Positions 6,670-19,491 of a stretch of DNA of 64,000 bases are shown in pieces. Under the pieces are notes generated by a model that had not been told where the DNA came from, searched no databases, and worked only from the letters and a program-made list of their open reading frames with translations. How positions within the stretch are numbered: the stretch's first letter is position 1; every line of letters starts with the position of its first letter. Origin of the DNA: Myxococcota bacterium (GTDB lineage Bacteria > Myxococcota_A > UBA9160 > UBA6930); the NCBI GenBank assembly GCA_028285625.1, contig JANQOX010000022.1, positions 62,001-126,000 on the forward strand, written 5' to 3'. A program made the translations under genes and the position numbers.

Positions 6670-9608
6670 AACGTGTAGCGGAGCCGAAGGAACAGCTCGT
6701 CGCGCTCCGAGATCGCGGAGAGCCCCTCGTAGCGGGTGCGCGCATCGAACTGGGTCTGGGTGTCGAAGAGCAGCAGCGGGTGGGTGGGGACGCGGTTGAC
6801 GCCGGGACCTCCGTAGAACGCCAGCAGGCCCACGGTGACCGAGAAGGCCTCCGTCATGCGGTAGGTGATCTGCGAAACGACCCCGCCCGACGGCGTGGCG
6901 AAGTCGTGCACGAAGACCAGGGAAGGCAACAGCCGGTCCTGGAAGTAGCCGGTCGCGATCGCAAAGGTCGCGAGCACCGAGAGCGGCCCCGCCGTGTCGA
7001 AGCTCGAGTCGTGGCCCGAGACGTAGCGGAAGAAGACCTGCGTATTGAGAAAGAAGGTCCGGTTGTGATTCAGGAAGTTCACGAAGGTCGGCCGGTCGAT
7101 CGACACCGTCAGGTTGAAGGTGTCCGCATCCTGGAGAAGCGAGCGCGAGGCATTGCTCGCGTAGCTCGTCGGGGTGATCCAGGTGAACTCGATCCCCCAG
7201 CTCGTCTTGGTCCAGTCCTCCGCGAAGTCGACGGACATTCCGAAGACGTTGCGTCTCGGGTAGACGATCCGGCCCTCCCCCCCGCCGTGCCAGAGCCAGT
7301 CTCTCCGGCCGTAGGTGCCGTTGCCGCCAGCGCTGATCTCGGGCCGCTGGGAGCCCGTGAGGGCGATCACGGCGCGAACGGCAGCGCAGGTCTCGGGACG
7401 CTTCGGTCGGCAGGCCGTGTCGCCCTCGGCCTGCCCGAGGATCGCGAGCGTCGTCAAGAAGTTCGACGACAGCGCCTGCATCTCACTGCGAAAGCCCGCG
7501 GGAGGCGTCCCGTCCACGCGTGGGTCGTAGCCAGGATCGCCAGGGCCGCGCGAGCCCGGCAACATCCGAAGCGTCGACCCTCCGAAGCGCGTCGCGACGG
7601 GGTTGTGCTCGAACCCGGGAAAGGCCTGGAGGAGCACGCTGGCTTCGGTGTGGAAGATGTCGAGACCGTCGACGTCGCAGTCCGTGCCGTACAGGGGCCC
7701 ACAGCCGATCAGGGCTTCCTGCTGGTTGGTGAGGTACATGCTGACGTTCGAGGTATCGAACACGCCGCAGAGCAGCGGAAGCGGCGACAACGATGGGCAG
7801 TCCGAGCCGAACAGCCCACCCCCCTTCGGCCCATCGTTGGGGTCGACGTTCAGCGGCGCCAGTCGCGTCGGAAGCTGGCCGCTGATGAACGCGACGAGCG
7901 CGGCATCGAGGCCATTGATCGCGCCTTCGACGAGCAGGTTGCCGCCGAACTGCCCCGCCAGGAGCGCGCCGATCACGTTGGTCGGGGCGGCTTCGAGGGT
8001 GAGCGGAACCCCGAAGAGGCTCGCTTCGAGGGTCAGGGTGTCCTGCAGGTTGAAGAGATCGCCCAGGCACCGCTCGCTGATGTCCGGGATCCGACCTGCC
8101 CCTCCCGTCAACGCGAGGAGCGCGTTCTCGCCAAACCCCTGGGAGGCCTTGCAGCCGAAGTCGAACGCCTGTCGGTTCGCCGAGCCGTACTCGAGCGCAT
8201 TGGCGGGCGTGAGCCTGCGCCCCCGCGAGTCGAGCGGCGCACCGCTCTCGACGTCCACTCTCCGATCGAACGTGTTGAACTGCTCGATCGATGGCACGTC
8301 GTCGTAGCCGTAGAAGTCCATCAGGGCCACGCTGAACCGGTCCCACCGGAACTCGAGCCGCGCCCCGACCTCGACACCCCGAATGTTGCTCCAGGGATCG
8401 GGAGGCTTGCTCTCTCCCGCCAGCGTGCCGCCCGTCACCCCGTGGTTCCACAGGCCCGTGGACTTGAAGCAGATCGCCCAGACGGTGTAGGGCTCGCCAC
8501 ATCGGCCGGTGTCGACGGGTTCGAAGTCGTCGAAGTTGGCGGCCACCTCGAGGCGCACGTCCTGGAAGGGGCCGACGTCCCAGAACGACCAGACCCCTCG
8601 AATCGACCACAGGGCGATCCGCGCCTCTTCCAGCGACGGAAGCGATGCCAGGCCGATGTCCACCGGATTGAACTGGTCGGTCGTCCTGAAGAGCTCCGTC
8701 TTGCCCCAGACGATGTTCTGCTTGCCGACCCGGATCCAGAGGCGGCTGTCGAACATCTCGAGGTCGAGATAGAGCTCCTTGAGCTCGTACTCGTCCTGGC
8801 TCGCGCCGTGGTTCCACTCGAGGTCGCGTTGGCGGAAGTTCTGATCGAAGGAATCGAACGACTTCAGCTTCTCGCGGAGCTTCGCCGAGGGGACGAACAG
8901 GCTCGACGAGCGCGGGCGCAACGGCAGGGGCAGCACCGGCGAGGCATCGTCCGCGAGCACCCCGTTGGCCACGATCTTCGACTTGGGTCGCCAGGGCCCG
9001 AGAGGGACGGCCAGCGTTTCTCGCGGGCCCTGGATCGACTTGAAGGTGAACAGGTCATCGCCCAGGGGGCCCAGCGCATCCAGCAGGGACTCTCGCGGCA
9101 CACCGGCGTCGAAGGCGTGCTGGAAACGAGGGGTGAACGAGATGTCGCGCAGCCGGAGCCCACTGCCGTGGATGCGCTGTTTGGGCTGGCCGAGCGAGGC
9201 CACGTCGATCCCGCCCACGAATCGCTCGGTCGTGCCGTCCGCCCAGTTTCGCGCGGGCGCCCGGGTCGCGCGGTCACCGAAGTCGCGCCAGGAGTTGCTG
9301 ACTGCGCAGCCGGTCCAGATGCAGTCGTAGCGGACTTCGATGCGGGCAAACGCCGAAACGAGATCGAACGGGCCCCAGCCGTTCGGAGCGATGTCCCACT
9401 CGGGCTCGAGGTCGAGGACGAACGCCCATTGACTCCCATAGGCACGGCTCGCCTGGAAACCATCGGACAGGGCGCGAACCTGCGTCTCGACGTAGCCATT
9501 CACCCGGAAGCGGGATGAATCCGGCGACACCAGCACCGGCTTCTCGGCTGCCGCCGCAACCGGTCCGACACAGAGGGCCAGGAGGAACAGGCCGCGATGG
9601 AGACGCAT
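6666..9608 (-). CDS. DUF1302 family outer-membrane protein
   Basis: A 980-residue protein with a signal peptide (LFLLALCVGPVAAAA) and alternating beta strands throughout. It ends in ISERDELFLRLRYTF, a typical outer-membrane barrel C terminus with terminal Phe. The motifs VRVGKQNIVWGKTELFR and FNPVDIGLASLPSLEEARI are characteristic of DUF1302 proteins. The pair DUF1329-DUF1302 recurs in many proteobacteria, often with RND/MMPL exporters; it is thought to be an envelope system moving hydrophobic molecules, and its exact job is not settled. It starts one base after the DUF1329 stop codon, so the two are certainly one operon. The insert around residues 500-750 is long and contains extra Cys residues. 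Confidence 0.9.
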   Translation of the reverse strand: MRLHRGLFLLALCVGPVAAAAEKPVLVSPDSSRFRVNGYVETQVRALSDGFQASRAYGSQWAFVLDLEPEWDIAPNGWGPFDLVSAFARIEVRYDCIWTGCAVSNSWRDFGDRATRAPARNWADGTTERFVGGIDVASLGQPKQRIHGSGLRLRDISFTPRFQHAFDAGVPRESLLDALGPLGDDLFTFKSIQGPRETLAVPLGPWRPKSKIVANGVLADDASPVLPLPLRPRSSSLFVPSAKLREKLKSFDSFDQNFRQRDLEWNHGASQDEYELKELYLDLEMFDSRLWIRVGKQNIVWGKTELFRTTDQFNPVDIGLASLPSLEEARIALWSIRGVWSFWDVGPFQDVRLEVAANFDDFEPVDTGRCGEPYTVWAICFKSTGLWNHGVTGGTLAGESKPPDPWSNIRGVEVGARLEFRWDRFSVALMDFYGYDDVPSIEQFNTFDRRVDVESGAPLDSRGRRLTPANALEYGSANRQAFDFGCKASQGFGENALLALTGGAGRIPDISERCLGDLFNLQDTLTLEASLFGVPLTLEAAPTNVIGALLAGQFGGNLLVEGAINGLDAALVAFISGQLPTRLAPLNVDPNDGPKGGGLFGSDCPSLSPLPLLCGVFDTSNVSMYLTNQQEALIGCGPLYGTDCDVDGLDIFHTEASVLLQAFPGFEHNPVATRFGGSTLRMLPGSRGPGDPGYDPRVDGTPPAGFRSEMQALSSNFLTTLAILGQAEGDTACRPKRPETCAAVRAVIALTGSQRPEISAGGNGTYGRRDWLWHGGGEGRIVYPRRNVFGMSVDFAEDWTKTSWGIEFTWITPTSYASNASRSLLQDADTFNLTVSIDRPTFVNFLNHNRTFFLNTQVFFRYVSGHDSSFDTAGPLSVLATFAIATGYFQDRLLPSLVFVHDFATPSGGVVSQITYRMTEAFSVTVGLLAFYGGPGVNRVPTHPLLLFDTQTQFDARTRYEGLSAISERDELFLRLRYTF

Positions 9609-9609
9609 C

Positions 9610-10911
9610 TCAGCGGCCCTTCGTGAGGCGACCGACGTCGATGAAGCGGCGAACCTTGCCCGTGCTCGGCAGCGGCGTTCCGTTCGCGTCCCAGAACTCG
9701 ATCCGGTTGCCGGTTCCGGTCTGGACGTTGATCACGACGTCGGCCACGGACACGCTGTCCCGCGGCGCCTCGACCCCCTCCCATGGTTCGTAGAACTCGT
9801 GGCCGTCCTCGCTCCAGCGCTTGTTGTGGTAGATGATCTTCCACAGTTCGCCCTTGCGATCGTAGGCGAAAGAGTAGAGCGCCTCGGCCGTCTGCTTGTC
9901 GACGTACAGCACCTTCCGGGAGTACGGATGGTCCGCGTTCTTCGGGACGAACTCGATCTTGAAGGCGTTACGAAGCTCCCACCGGTCGTCGGCGAACGAG
10001 AGCCCGTAGGGGCCGAAGTTGTGATCTCGTGCGTAGGGATACGCGCGGACCTTCGAGTTGACCGAGGCGAGCACGTCCATCTCGCCGAGACAGTTCCACT
10101 GGTACTGGGGCGGGATGCCGAAGAAGCCCGAGAAGTCGTCGAACGTGAAGTCCGTGCCCGAAACGGCGTCGGTGCGTTGCGCCGTCGAGATCCGGCGCAC
10201 GCGGCGAAGCGTGGGCAGGTAGACCCAGGTGTCGTCGTTCTTGGCCTGCTCCGGCGGCCCATCCGAAGACTTGTAGCGATAGCTGAGTAGCGAGATGCCC
10301 TTGGCATCGAACGGGGCGAGGACCTCGACCCCGTAGGCCAGCTTGCGCGTCTCGTTCCGGAAGAGATCGCCGCCATGCTTGGCGTACTGGGGCTCCGGGC
10401 GATTGGCCAGCGCCACCTGGCGCGCCCACCCCTCGTAGAAGAGCGGCAGCTCCTCGCCCCGGTCCCAGTAGGAGTAGTAGGCGTGCGCCATCAGGCCCGC
10501 GCCCTGCCAGCGGTAGTCGAAGTTCCAGATGATCTTGAGCCCGGCATCGGGATCCGACTGGCAGTCGATCTCGTCCATCGGAAAGGGCTGGCCTGTCGTA
10601 TGCCCCTCGAGGCTTCCCTCCGGCCCGATGCGCGCTTGGCCCCGATTCGCCTGGCTCGCGGCGACATAGGCCGCGGCGGGCGAGTAGTCCCGAAACGGCG
10701 GGCCGATCTCGAGCTGCATTCCCTCGTAGAACAGGAAGTCCCGGTGCGGCCAGAGTTCCGGCGGCAGGTAGGGACGAAGCCGGTCGACACCGGCCTTCGT
10801 GATGATCTCGCCTTCGGCGAGGCCGGGAGAGGTGGCGTCATCCTGCGCGCGGGCCGCAGCCGACGGGAACGCAAGCCCGAGGACGACCAACCACGGAACG
10901 ATGCGGCTCAT
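9610..10911 (-). CDS. DUF1329 family periplasmic protein
   Basis: The 433-residue product has a Sec signal peptide (IVPWLVVLGLAFPSAAARA). It contains the DUF1329 signatures KLAYGVEVLAPFDAKGIS, DDTWVYLPTLRRVRRIS and DFTFDDFSGFFG, which describe a LolA/LolB-like half-barrel able to carry lipids. ATG 10911 gives an intact signal peptide; an upstream start would add 15 Arg/Gly-rich residues. It is the first gene of the two-gene operon with DUF1302. A divergent TetR gene lies 125 bases away, and a 14-bp inverted repeat between them overlaps a plausible -35 (TTGAAG) for this operon, so repression by that TetR is likely. Confidence 0.9.
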   Translation of the reverse strand: MSRIVPWLVVLGLAFPSAAARAQDDATSPGLAEGEIITKAGVDRLRPYLPPELWPHRDFLFYEGMQLEIGPPFRDYSPAAAYVAASQANRGQARIGPEGSLEGHTTGQPFPMDEIDCQSDPDAGLKIIWNFDYRWQGAGLMAHAYYSYWDRGEELPLFYEGWARQVALANRPEPQYAKHGGDLFRNETRKLAYGVEVLAPFDAKGISLLSYRYKSSDGPPEQAKNDDTWVYLPTLRRVRRISTAQRTDAVSGTDFTFDDFSGFFGIPPQYQWNCLGEMDVLASVNSKVRAYPYARDHNFGPYGLSFADDRWELRNAFKIEFVPKNADHPYSRKVLYVDKQTAEALYSFAYDRKGELWKIIYHNKRWSEDGHEFYEPWEGVEAPRDSVSVADVVINVQTGTGNRIEFWDANGTPLPSTGKVRRFIDVGRLTKGR

Positions 10912-10979
10912 GAATCCCCCCCGCCGGCTCCCCGCAGCGGTCGGGGGCGTGCTCATCCGGCCGGATCATGCCACACTAG

Positions 10980-10993
10980 TGAAGATTTCTTCA
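10980..10993. promoter_or_regulatory. candidate TetR operator upstream of DUF1329 operon
   Basis: TGAAGATTTCTTCA is an inverted repeat with 6-bp arms around a TT centre, in the 125-bp divergent region. On the minus strand it overlaps TTGAAG, a plausible -35 spaced 18 bases from CATGAT upstream of the DUF1329 gene. Binding by the divergent TetR protein would block that promoter. Confidence 0.45.
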
Positions 10994-11036
10994 ATAACTT
11001 CCGACCAGGCCCCGCTCTCATCGACGACATGAAGCC

Positions 11037-11663
11037 ATGTCCAGCCCTCGCCCCAAACCCCGCGCACGCGCCACGCGCCTGACCCGCGAAGCGCGCCAGC
11101 AGCAGCTTCTCGGCGCGGCGACGAGCCTGTTTGCACGCCGCGGCATCGAGGCGGTGAGCCACACCGAGCTGGCCCAGGAGGCTGGTGTCGGACTCTCTAC
11201 GGCATTCGCCTACTTCCCGACTCGAGATGCGTTGATCTCCGGCGTCCTCGCATCGGTCGAGCGGCACTACATCGAGCTCGCGGACCGCGTGCATGCCTCC
11301 ACACGGCCGGCCCCCGAAGTGCTGCTGGCCCACGCGAGCGAGTTTGCCGCCAACGTGGATGCGTACCCCGACATGGCGCGTGTGTGGCTCGCCTGGAGCA
11401 GCGCCGTGGGCGGCAAGTACTGGCGGCGATACAGAGGGCTCGAGGAGCGCGTCGTCGCGGCGATGGCAGAGACGATTCGCCGCGGCCAACGGCAGGGGAG
11501 CATCGACGCCTCCCTGGAGGCCGTCCAGGGTGCCCGGCTCTTCATCGGCGCCGGCTACCTGATCGCCCAGATGAAGCTATCGGGACGCGCCCAGCGCGAC
11601 GTCGACGGCTTCGTGAGCACACTGACCCGCGCCGTCGCCGCCGGCGTCATTGCGGGGAGCTAG
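11037..11663 (+). CDS. TetR-family transcriptional regulator
   Basis: The 208-residue protein has the TetR DNA-binding domain at residues 15-65: RQQQLLGAATSLFARRGIEA, then a helix-turn-helix with ELAQEAGVGLSTAFAYFPTR and the usual downstream DALI. The C-terminal part is a helical ligand-binding and dimer domain (VWLAWSSAVGGKYW). It is divergent from the DUF1329-DUF1302 operon and upstream of the Coq4/desaturase pair, so it may control either or both; the palindrome at 10980-10993 is a candidate site. The inducer cannot be read from sequence but is likely a hydrophobic compound. Confidence 0.9.
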   Translation: MSSPRPKPRARATRLTREARQQQLLGAATSLFARRGIEAVSHTELAQEAGVGLSTAFAYFPTRDALISGVLASVERHYIELADRVHASTRPAPEVLLAHASEFAANVDAYPDMARVWLAWSSAVGGKYWRRYRGLEERVVAAMAETIRRGQRQGSIDASLEAVQGARLFIGAGYLIAQMKLSGRAQRDVDGFVSTLTRAVAAGVIAGS

Positions 11664-11726
11664 ACCGGCCTTCCCAACACGCGCAAACCCGATCCCGACC
11701 TACTCGGCCGGGCGGACGGAGGATTC

Positions 11727-12452
11727 ATGGCAAGCGCCAACGCCTACGCGTACTCAGAACGACCGACCCGCAACCCGTTTCGCTACGCCGGCGCGCTGTG
11801 GCGATTGATCCGCAACGACCCCACCCAGTCGACCGCCGACGCGGCCGTCGTCGAGATCGGCTTCGCGCGCTCGAAGCTGGGGAGGCGATTCGCCCGCTGG
11901 GAGGATGCCGTCGAGGTCCTGAGGAACGACCCGCGCACGGCAGGTGCCCTCCGCGCACGCCGCGCCTTCGGACGGATCGACCTCACCGAGCTCGAAGGAC
12001 TGCCCGAGGGGTCGCTGGGTCGGGTTCTCGCCGACCACTGCCGAGCCCGCGGGATCGACCCGAACCTGATCCAGGTTCCGCCCGAAGGCGACGTGGGCTG
12101 GCTCCTGCACACGCTCTACCAGACCCACGACATCTGGCACATCGTGACCGGCTGGGGCAACGACCTGGAGGGCGAAGTGGGCTTGGGTGCGTTCTACGCC
12201 GGCCAGCTCCGGTCGCCGGCCTTCTTCGGCTACATGGTGGCGCTCATCTTCCTCAACGTCATCTCGCGCAAGGCCGACCTCGACGCGTGCTTCGCCGCCT
12301 TCAGTGCCGGATACCGCGCGGGCAAGGCTGCTCATCCGCTGATGGGAGAAGACTGGAGGCTGCACTGGGCGACGCCCGTGGCCGACCTCCGCGAGCGGTT
12401 CGGACTGGCCGGTGCCGACATCGTGGGCGAGGGCATCCTGGCGGCCGCATGA
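11727..12452 (+). CDS. Coq4-family protein
   Basis: The 241-residue protein contains the Coq4 metal-binding signature HDxxHx11E at residues 134-150 (HDIWHIVTGWGNDLEGE). In eukaryotic Coq4 this motif binds a divalent metal and is tied to C1 decarboxylation/hydroxylation in ubiquinone synthesis. The conserved LPEGSLGRVLADH segment precedes it near residue 93. Bacterial relatives are mostly uncharacterised. A strong GGAGG precedes ATG 11727. Its stop overlaps the start of the desaturase gene by four bases (ATGA), so the two proteins are made together, possibly on one lipid-like substrate. A distant paralogue lies at 44942-45898. Confidence 0.85.
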   Translation: MASANAYAYSERPTRNPFRYAGALWRLIRNDPTQSTADAAVVEIGFARSKLGRRFARWEDAVEVLRNDPRTAGALRARRAFGRIDLTELEGLPEGSLGRVLADHCRARGIDPNLIQVPPEGDVGWLLHTLYQTHDIWHIVTGWGNDLEGEVGLGAFYAGQLRSPAFFGYMVALIFLNVISRKADLDACFAAFSAGYRAGKAAHPLMGEDWRLHWATPVADLRERFGLAGADIVGEGILAAA

Positions 12453-13321
12453 CGACCGTAGTGAAGGCGGCAGAGCGCGGGCGGACGGTCGTGCCTCGGC
12501 GCTGGATCGGCGTCTCCGACACGCCGTGGAACCCGACGCTCACGCTGATGGCCGCCGTCGTTGCGGCCGTCGGCCTGCTGGCGACGGGATGGATTCGCGG
12601 GGCGATCCCGACAGGACTCGCCGTGGCAGGCCTGGCGCTCAGCTACTACGCGGCATTCACCGTCCTGCACGAGAGCATGCACGGGCTCGCGCACCGCAAC
12701 CGCCAGGTCAATGCCTGGCTGGGGCGGGTTGCGGGGTTCGCGCTGATGCTCCCGAGCCCGTTGTTCCGCGCAGCGCACCTCGCGCACCACACCCACACGA
12801 ACGATCCCGAACGCGACCCCGACATCATGGTGGCGCACCGCCCCGCGTGGCTTGCGCCCCTGTGGTTCCTGTGGACGCCGGTGCACTACCGCGTGATCGT
12901 CTACGGCGGCGGGCTCCTGCGAAACCGTGCAGCTCGGTGGGAGGCATGGCTCACGGACGCCGCGATCGTGGCGGGCCTCTCGGCCGCGGTGATGCTGGGA
13001 TGGGGAGCGCCCGTCCTCTACCTGTGGGTCGCGCCCGCTGCGCTGGCGATCCTGTGGCTGGCGCTCGCGTTCGACCTGCTGCCGCATCGGCCCCACACCT
13101 CGCGCGAGCGCTACTACGACACGAGGGCGTACCCGGGACGCCTGCTCAACGCCGTCCTCCTGGGCCAGAACTACCACCTCGTCCACCACCTGTGGACGAC
13201 GATCCCCTGGTACCGCTACGCGGCCGCGTACCGGGACGTGCGGGCAGATCTCGAGGCACGTGGCGCCCCGATCGGATGGCACCGTCGCGCCGAGCGATTG
13301 CCGAGTGCCCAAGATCTCTGA
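12449..13321 (+). CDS. membrane fatty-acid desaturase family protein
   Basis: The 290-residue protein has the three His clusters of membrane di-iron desaturases/hydroxylases: HESMHG (residues 74-79), HLAHHTH (110-116) and HLVHH (243-247), with hydrophobic helices between them (LTLMAAVVAAVGLLATGW, VMLGWGAPVLYLWVAPAALA). The family oxidises C-H bonds in acyl chains or carotenoids at the inner membrane using O2. The size and spacing fit the fatty-acid desaturase / beta-carotene hydroxylase superfamily; which substrate is used cannot be said. It is translationally coupled to the Coq4-family gene through the ATGA at 12449-12452. The tRNA-Lys gene follows on the other strand only eight bases later. 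Confidence 0.87.
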   Translation: MTTVVKAAERGRTVVPRRWIGVSDTPWNPTLTLMAAVVAAVGLLATGWIRGAIPTGLAVAGLALSYYAAFTVLHESMHGLAHRNRQVNAWLGRVAGFALMLPSPLFRAAHLAHHTHTNDPERDPDIMVAHRPAWLAPLWFLWTPVHYRVIVYGGGLLRNRAARWEAWLTDAAIVAGLSAAVMLGWGAPVLYLWVAPAALAILWLALAFDLLPHRPHTSRERYYDTRAYPGRLLNAVLLGQNYHLVHHLWTTIPWYRYAAAYRDVRADLEARGAPIGWHRRAERLPSAQDL

Positions 13322-13328
13322 CGGGCGC

Positions 13329-13403
13329 TGGTGGGCCGCCTGGGATTCGAACCCAGAACCAAAGGGTTAAAAGCCCTCTGCTCTGCCGTTGAGCTAGCGG
13401 CCC
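13329..13403 (-). tRNA. tRNA-Lys (anticodon TTT) with encoded CCA
   Basis: Read on the minus strand, the acceptor arm GGGCCGC (13403-13397) pairs with GCGGCCC (13339-13333). The D arm GCTC/GAGC, anticodon arm GAGGG-CTTTTAA-CCCTT and T arm CTGGG-TTCGAAT-CCCAG all fold. The anticodon loop CTTTTAA gives anticodon TTT, hence lysine. The 3' CCA is encoded (13331-13329). A weak promoter-like TTCGAC-N17-GTAACC lies just upstream on the minus strand. Confidence 0.96.
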
Positions 13404-13469
13404 GCGAGTCGGGTTACCACCGGCTCTGGCTGCTGTCGAACCCGATCCGGGAAGAAGATCGCGAAGCGG

Positions 13470-13498
13470 TTGACTTTCGCCTTTTGTTCGCCCATAGT
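13470..13498 (+). promoter_or_regulatory. sigma-70-like promoter candidate
   Basis: TTGACT (13470-13475), 17 bases, CATAGT (13493-13498) resembles a vegetative promoter in the gap between tRNA-Lys and the PilZ gene. It points right, towards the folded element at 13525-13595 and into the convergent PilZ gene. No protein gene starts downstream in that direction, so a small RNA or an antisense transcript is the only obvious product. Confidence 0.3.
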
Positions 13499-13524
13499 CT
13501 CGACAGCGAGCCACCCCCTGGCTT

Positions 13525-13595
13525 GGTGCCCGGCCCGACCGGCCCTTCTTCACGAGCGAGAACCGCAAGGGAGAAGGCCGCGACGGTCGGGCACC
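13525..13595. other. strongly folded intergenic element, possible small RNA
   Basis: GGTGCCCG (13525-13532) pairs perfectly with CGGGCACC (13588-13595). Inside it ACCG (13538-13541) pairs with CGGT (13584-13587), and CCTTCTT (13544-13550) pairs with GAGAAGG (13571-13577) with one terminal G-U, closing a 20-nt loop. There is no T-run on either side, so it is not a standard terminator. It could be a structured RNA, perhaps driven from 13470-13498, or a 3' structure of the PilZ transcript. Confidence 0.3.
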
Positions 13596-13644
13596 GCGAC
13601 CCCCACCCGGCCGGCGACGGACGGGTCCGCGTCGAACGAGCGCG

Positions 13645-14142
13645 CTAGCCCTTGCGTTTGCGGCTGGCGGTCTGGATCTGCCAGGCCTGGCCGAGGCGTT
13701 CGCGCGCGAGCCGGAGGGCCTCCTGCTCGCTGCGCGCATCGACCGTGACGCTCCGCATGCGATTGCCGCTGGTGGCCTTGGCGCGCACGCTCCACTCGTC
13801 GCCGGGGATCTCCTCCAGCGCCGGACCGTGGCCCTCGGCCAGGGCCAGAAACTCCGCCGGCGGCTGGTGCAGCCGCATGCCGTAGATGCGGGCACGCGCC
13901 GGCGCCCGGCGGTTCTGGTTGCGGTGGTTGCCCACCGAGGCCTTGAGGGTGATTCGGTCGCGGCCCGGAATCAGGAGCACGACCTCGATCACCTGGGCGC
14001 GCACGAGGTCGAGCTTGGTCTCGACGGCGATTCCCGTGGCCGAGAGGTCTACGACCATGCCGCCCTCGCGAACGGTCGCCCCCGCTGCGATCTCGCAGCG
14101 GACGCGCAGCTTGTGCCGGGCTGCCCTGCGCTTCTCGCTCAT
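13645..14142 (-). CDS. PilZ-domain protein
   Basis: The 165-residue product has a PilZ domain: the RxxxR c-di-GMP-binding stretch near the N terminus (RRAARHKLRVRCEI) and the second motif DLSATGIAVE about 30 residues later. The roughly 60 C-terminal residues (MRSVTVDARSEQEALRLARE) are an extra domain of unknown role. PilZ proteins read the second messenger c-di-GMP and act on motility, secretion or exopolysaccharide. Start ATG 14142 is preceded by AGGGG. It lies downstream of serA-purA on the same strand with an 88-base gap and could be co-transcribed. Confidence 0.85.
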   Translation of the reverse strand: MSEKRRAARHKLRVRCEIAAGATVREGGMVVDLSATGIAVETKLDLVRAQVIEVVLLIPGRDRITLKASVGNHRNQNRRAPARARIYGMRLHQPPAEFLALAEGHGPALEEIPGDEWSVRAKATSGNRMRSVTVDARSEQEALRLARERLGQAWQIQTASRKRKG

Positions 14143-14230
14143 GACGCCCCTGTCCATCGGCAGGTCGCGACCGAGATTGAAGCCCTGCCCCCCGAGGGGC
14201 GGCCGGCGCGCTGCCGGGGATCCGGGCCGT

Positions 14231-18594
<4,364 letters not shown>

Positions 18595-18717
18595 CGACTC
18601 GCCAACGGGGGGTGCGGTGTCGTAAGAATGGGGGAACGCTCCGGTGCACCGGGACGTAGGGTGTGTACCGGCGGCGATCCGGTGCGAAGGAGGCACAGAA
18701 GCGCAGGTGGCGGGAGC

Positions 18718-19491
18718 GTGACCGACCCCAGCGATCGAAGCCCCGCCGAGGACGCATCGGGCCAGGGCGGGGCCGCCATCGCAGCCCGCGGCCTGACCCG
18801 CCGGTTCGGCAGCCACGTGGCGCTGCGTGACCTCGACCTCGATGTCGCGCCCGGGGCCGCCTTCGGCCTGCTCGGCGCGAACGGCGCCGGCAAGACCACC
18901 TTCATCCGCCTGGTGCTGGGGCTGCTGCTGCCCTCGAGTGGCGAGGTTCAGGTCGACGGGCACTCGCCCGAGCACGAGCCCGAAGCCGTTCGTTCGCGGC
19001 TCGGCTTCGTCCCCGAGACTTCACGGCTGTACCCCGACCTGCGTGTGCGCGGCTTCCTGCGCTTCGCGGGCGCGGCACGCGACCTCGCCGGCACGGCGCT
19101 CGAGTCGGCGGTGGATCACGCCCTCGAGCGTTTCGGCCTCGAAGACGTGTCGGACCGGCTCGTCGGGCATCTGAGCAAGGGCTTTCAACAGCGGGTCTCG
19201 CTCGCCCAGGCCTTCCTGCACGACCCGCCGCTGGTGATCGTCGACGAACCCACCAGCGGGCTCGACCCGCTCCAGCAAGCCGAGGTGCGCGGCGTGCTCG
19301 GCTCCCTGCGCGGCCGGCGCACGCTGCTCTTGTGCACCCACGACCTCTCCGAGGCGCGCGACCTGTGTGATCAGGTCGCGGTGCTGCATCGCGGGCACCT
19401 CGTCGCCCACGGGCCCGCCGGGCAGGTGCTGGGCGGCGACGATCCGCTCGCCCTCTTCCGGGGCATGGCACCGGAAGCGGGTACTGCATGA
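18718..19491 (+). CDS. ABC transporter ATP-binding protein, GldA-like
   Basis: The 257-residue ATPase has Walker A GANGAGKTT, a signature region LSKGFQQRVSLAQAF (LSKGF rather than LSGGQ), Walker B LVIVDEPTSGLDP and the H-loop CTHDLSEA. It sits in front of a six-helix ABC-2 permease and a GldG-like extracytoplasmic protein, the arrangement of the GldA-GldF-GldG gliding/secretion transporter and of related ABC-2 systems. The start is uncertain: GTG 18718 gives a normal N terminus, while ATG 18628 would add 30 low-complexity residues. The 3' end of the gene is part of a tandem 26-bp duplication. Confidence 0.88.
   Translation: MTDPSDRSPAEDASGQGGAAIAARGLTRRFGSHVALRDLDLDVAPGAAFGLLGANGAGKTTFIRLVLGLLLPSSGEVQVDGHSPEHEPEAVRSRLGFVPETSRLYPDLRVRGFLRFAGAARDLAGTALESAVDHALERFGLEDVSDRLVGHLSKGFQQRVSLAQAFLHDPPLVIVDEPTSGLDPLQQAEVRGVLGSLRGRRTLLLCTHDLSEARDLCDQVAVLHRGHLVAHGPAGQVLGGDDPLALFRGMAPEAGTA

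Noticed and set aside
5646..9518. A 1290-codon open frame on the plus strand
   Set aside because: It is antisense to the DUF1302 gene and to DUF4105; open frames without stops are expected in the third phase of high-GC genes. Its protein is Arg/Ala/Gly-rich with no domain.
13329..13403. tRNA-Lys as an integration (att) site
   Set aside because: No integrase is nearby and no duplicate of the tRNA 3' end was seen in the flanks.
18641..18652. CCGGTGCACCGG palindrome before the ABC ATPase
   Set aside because: Short GC palindromes are common in this composition; nothing else marks it as an operator.
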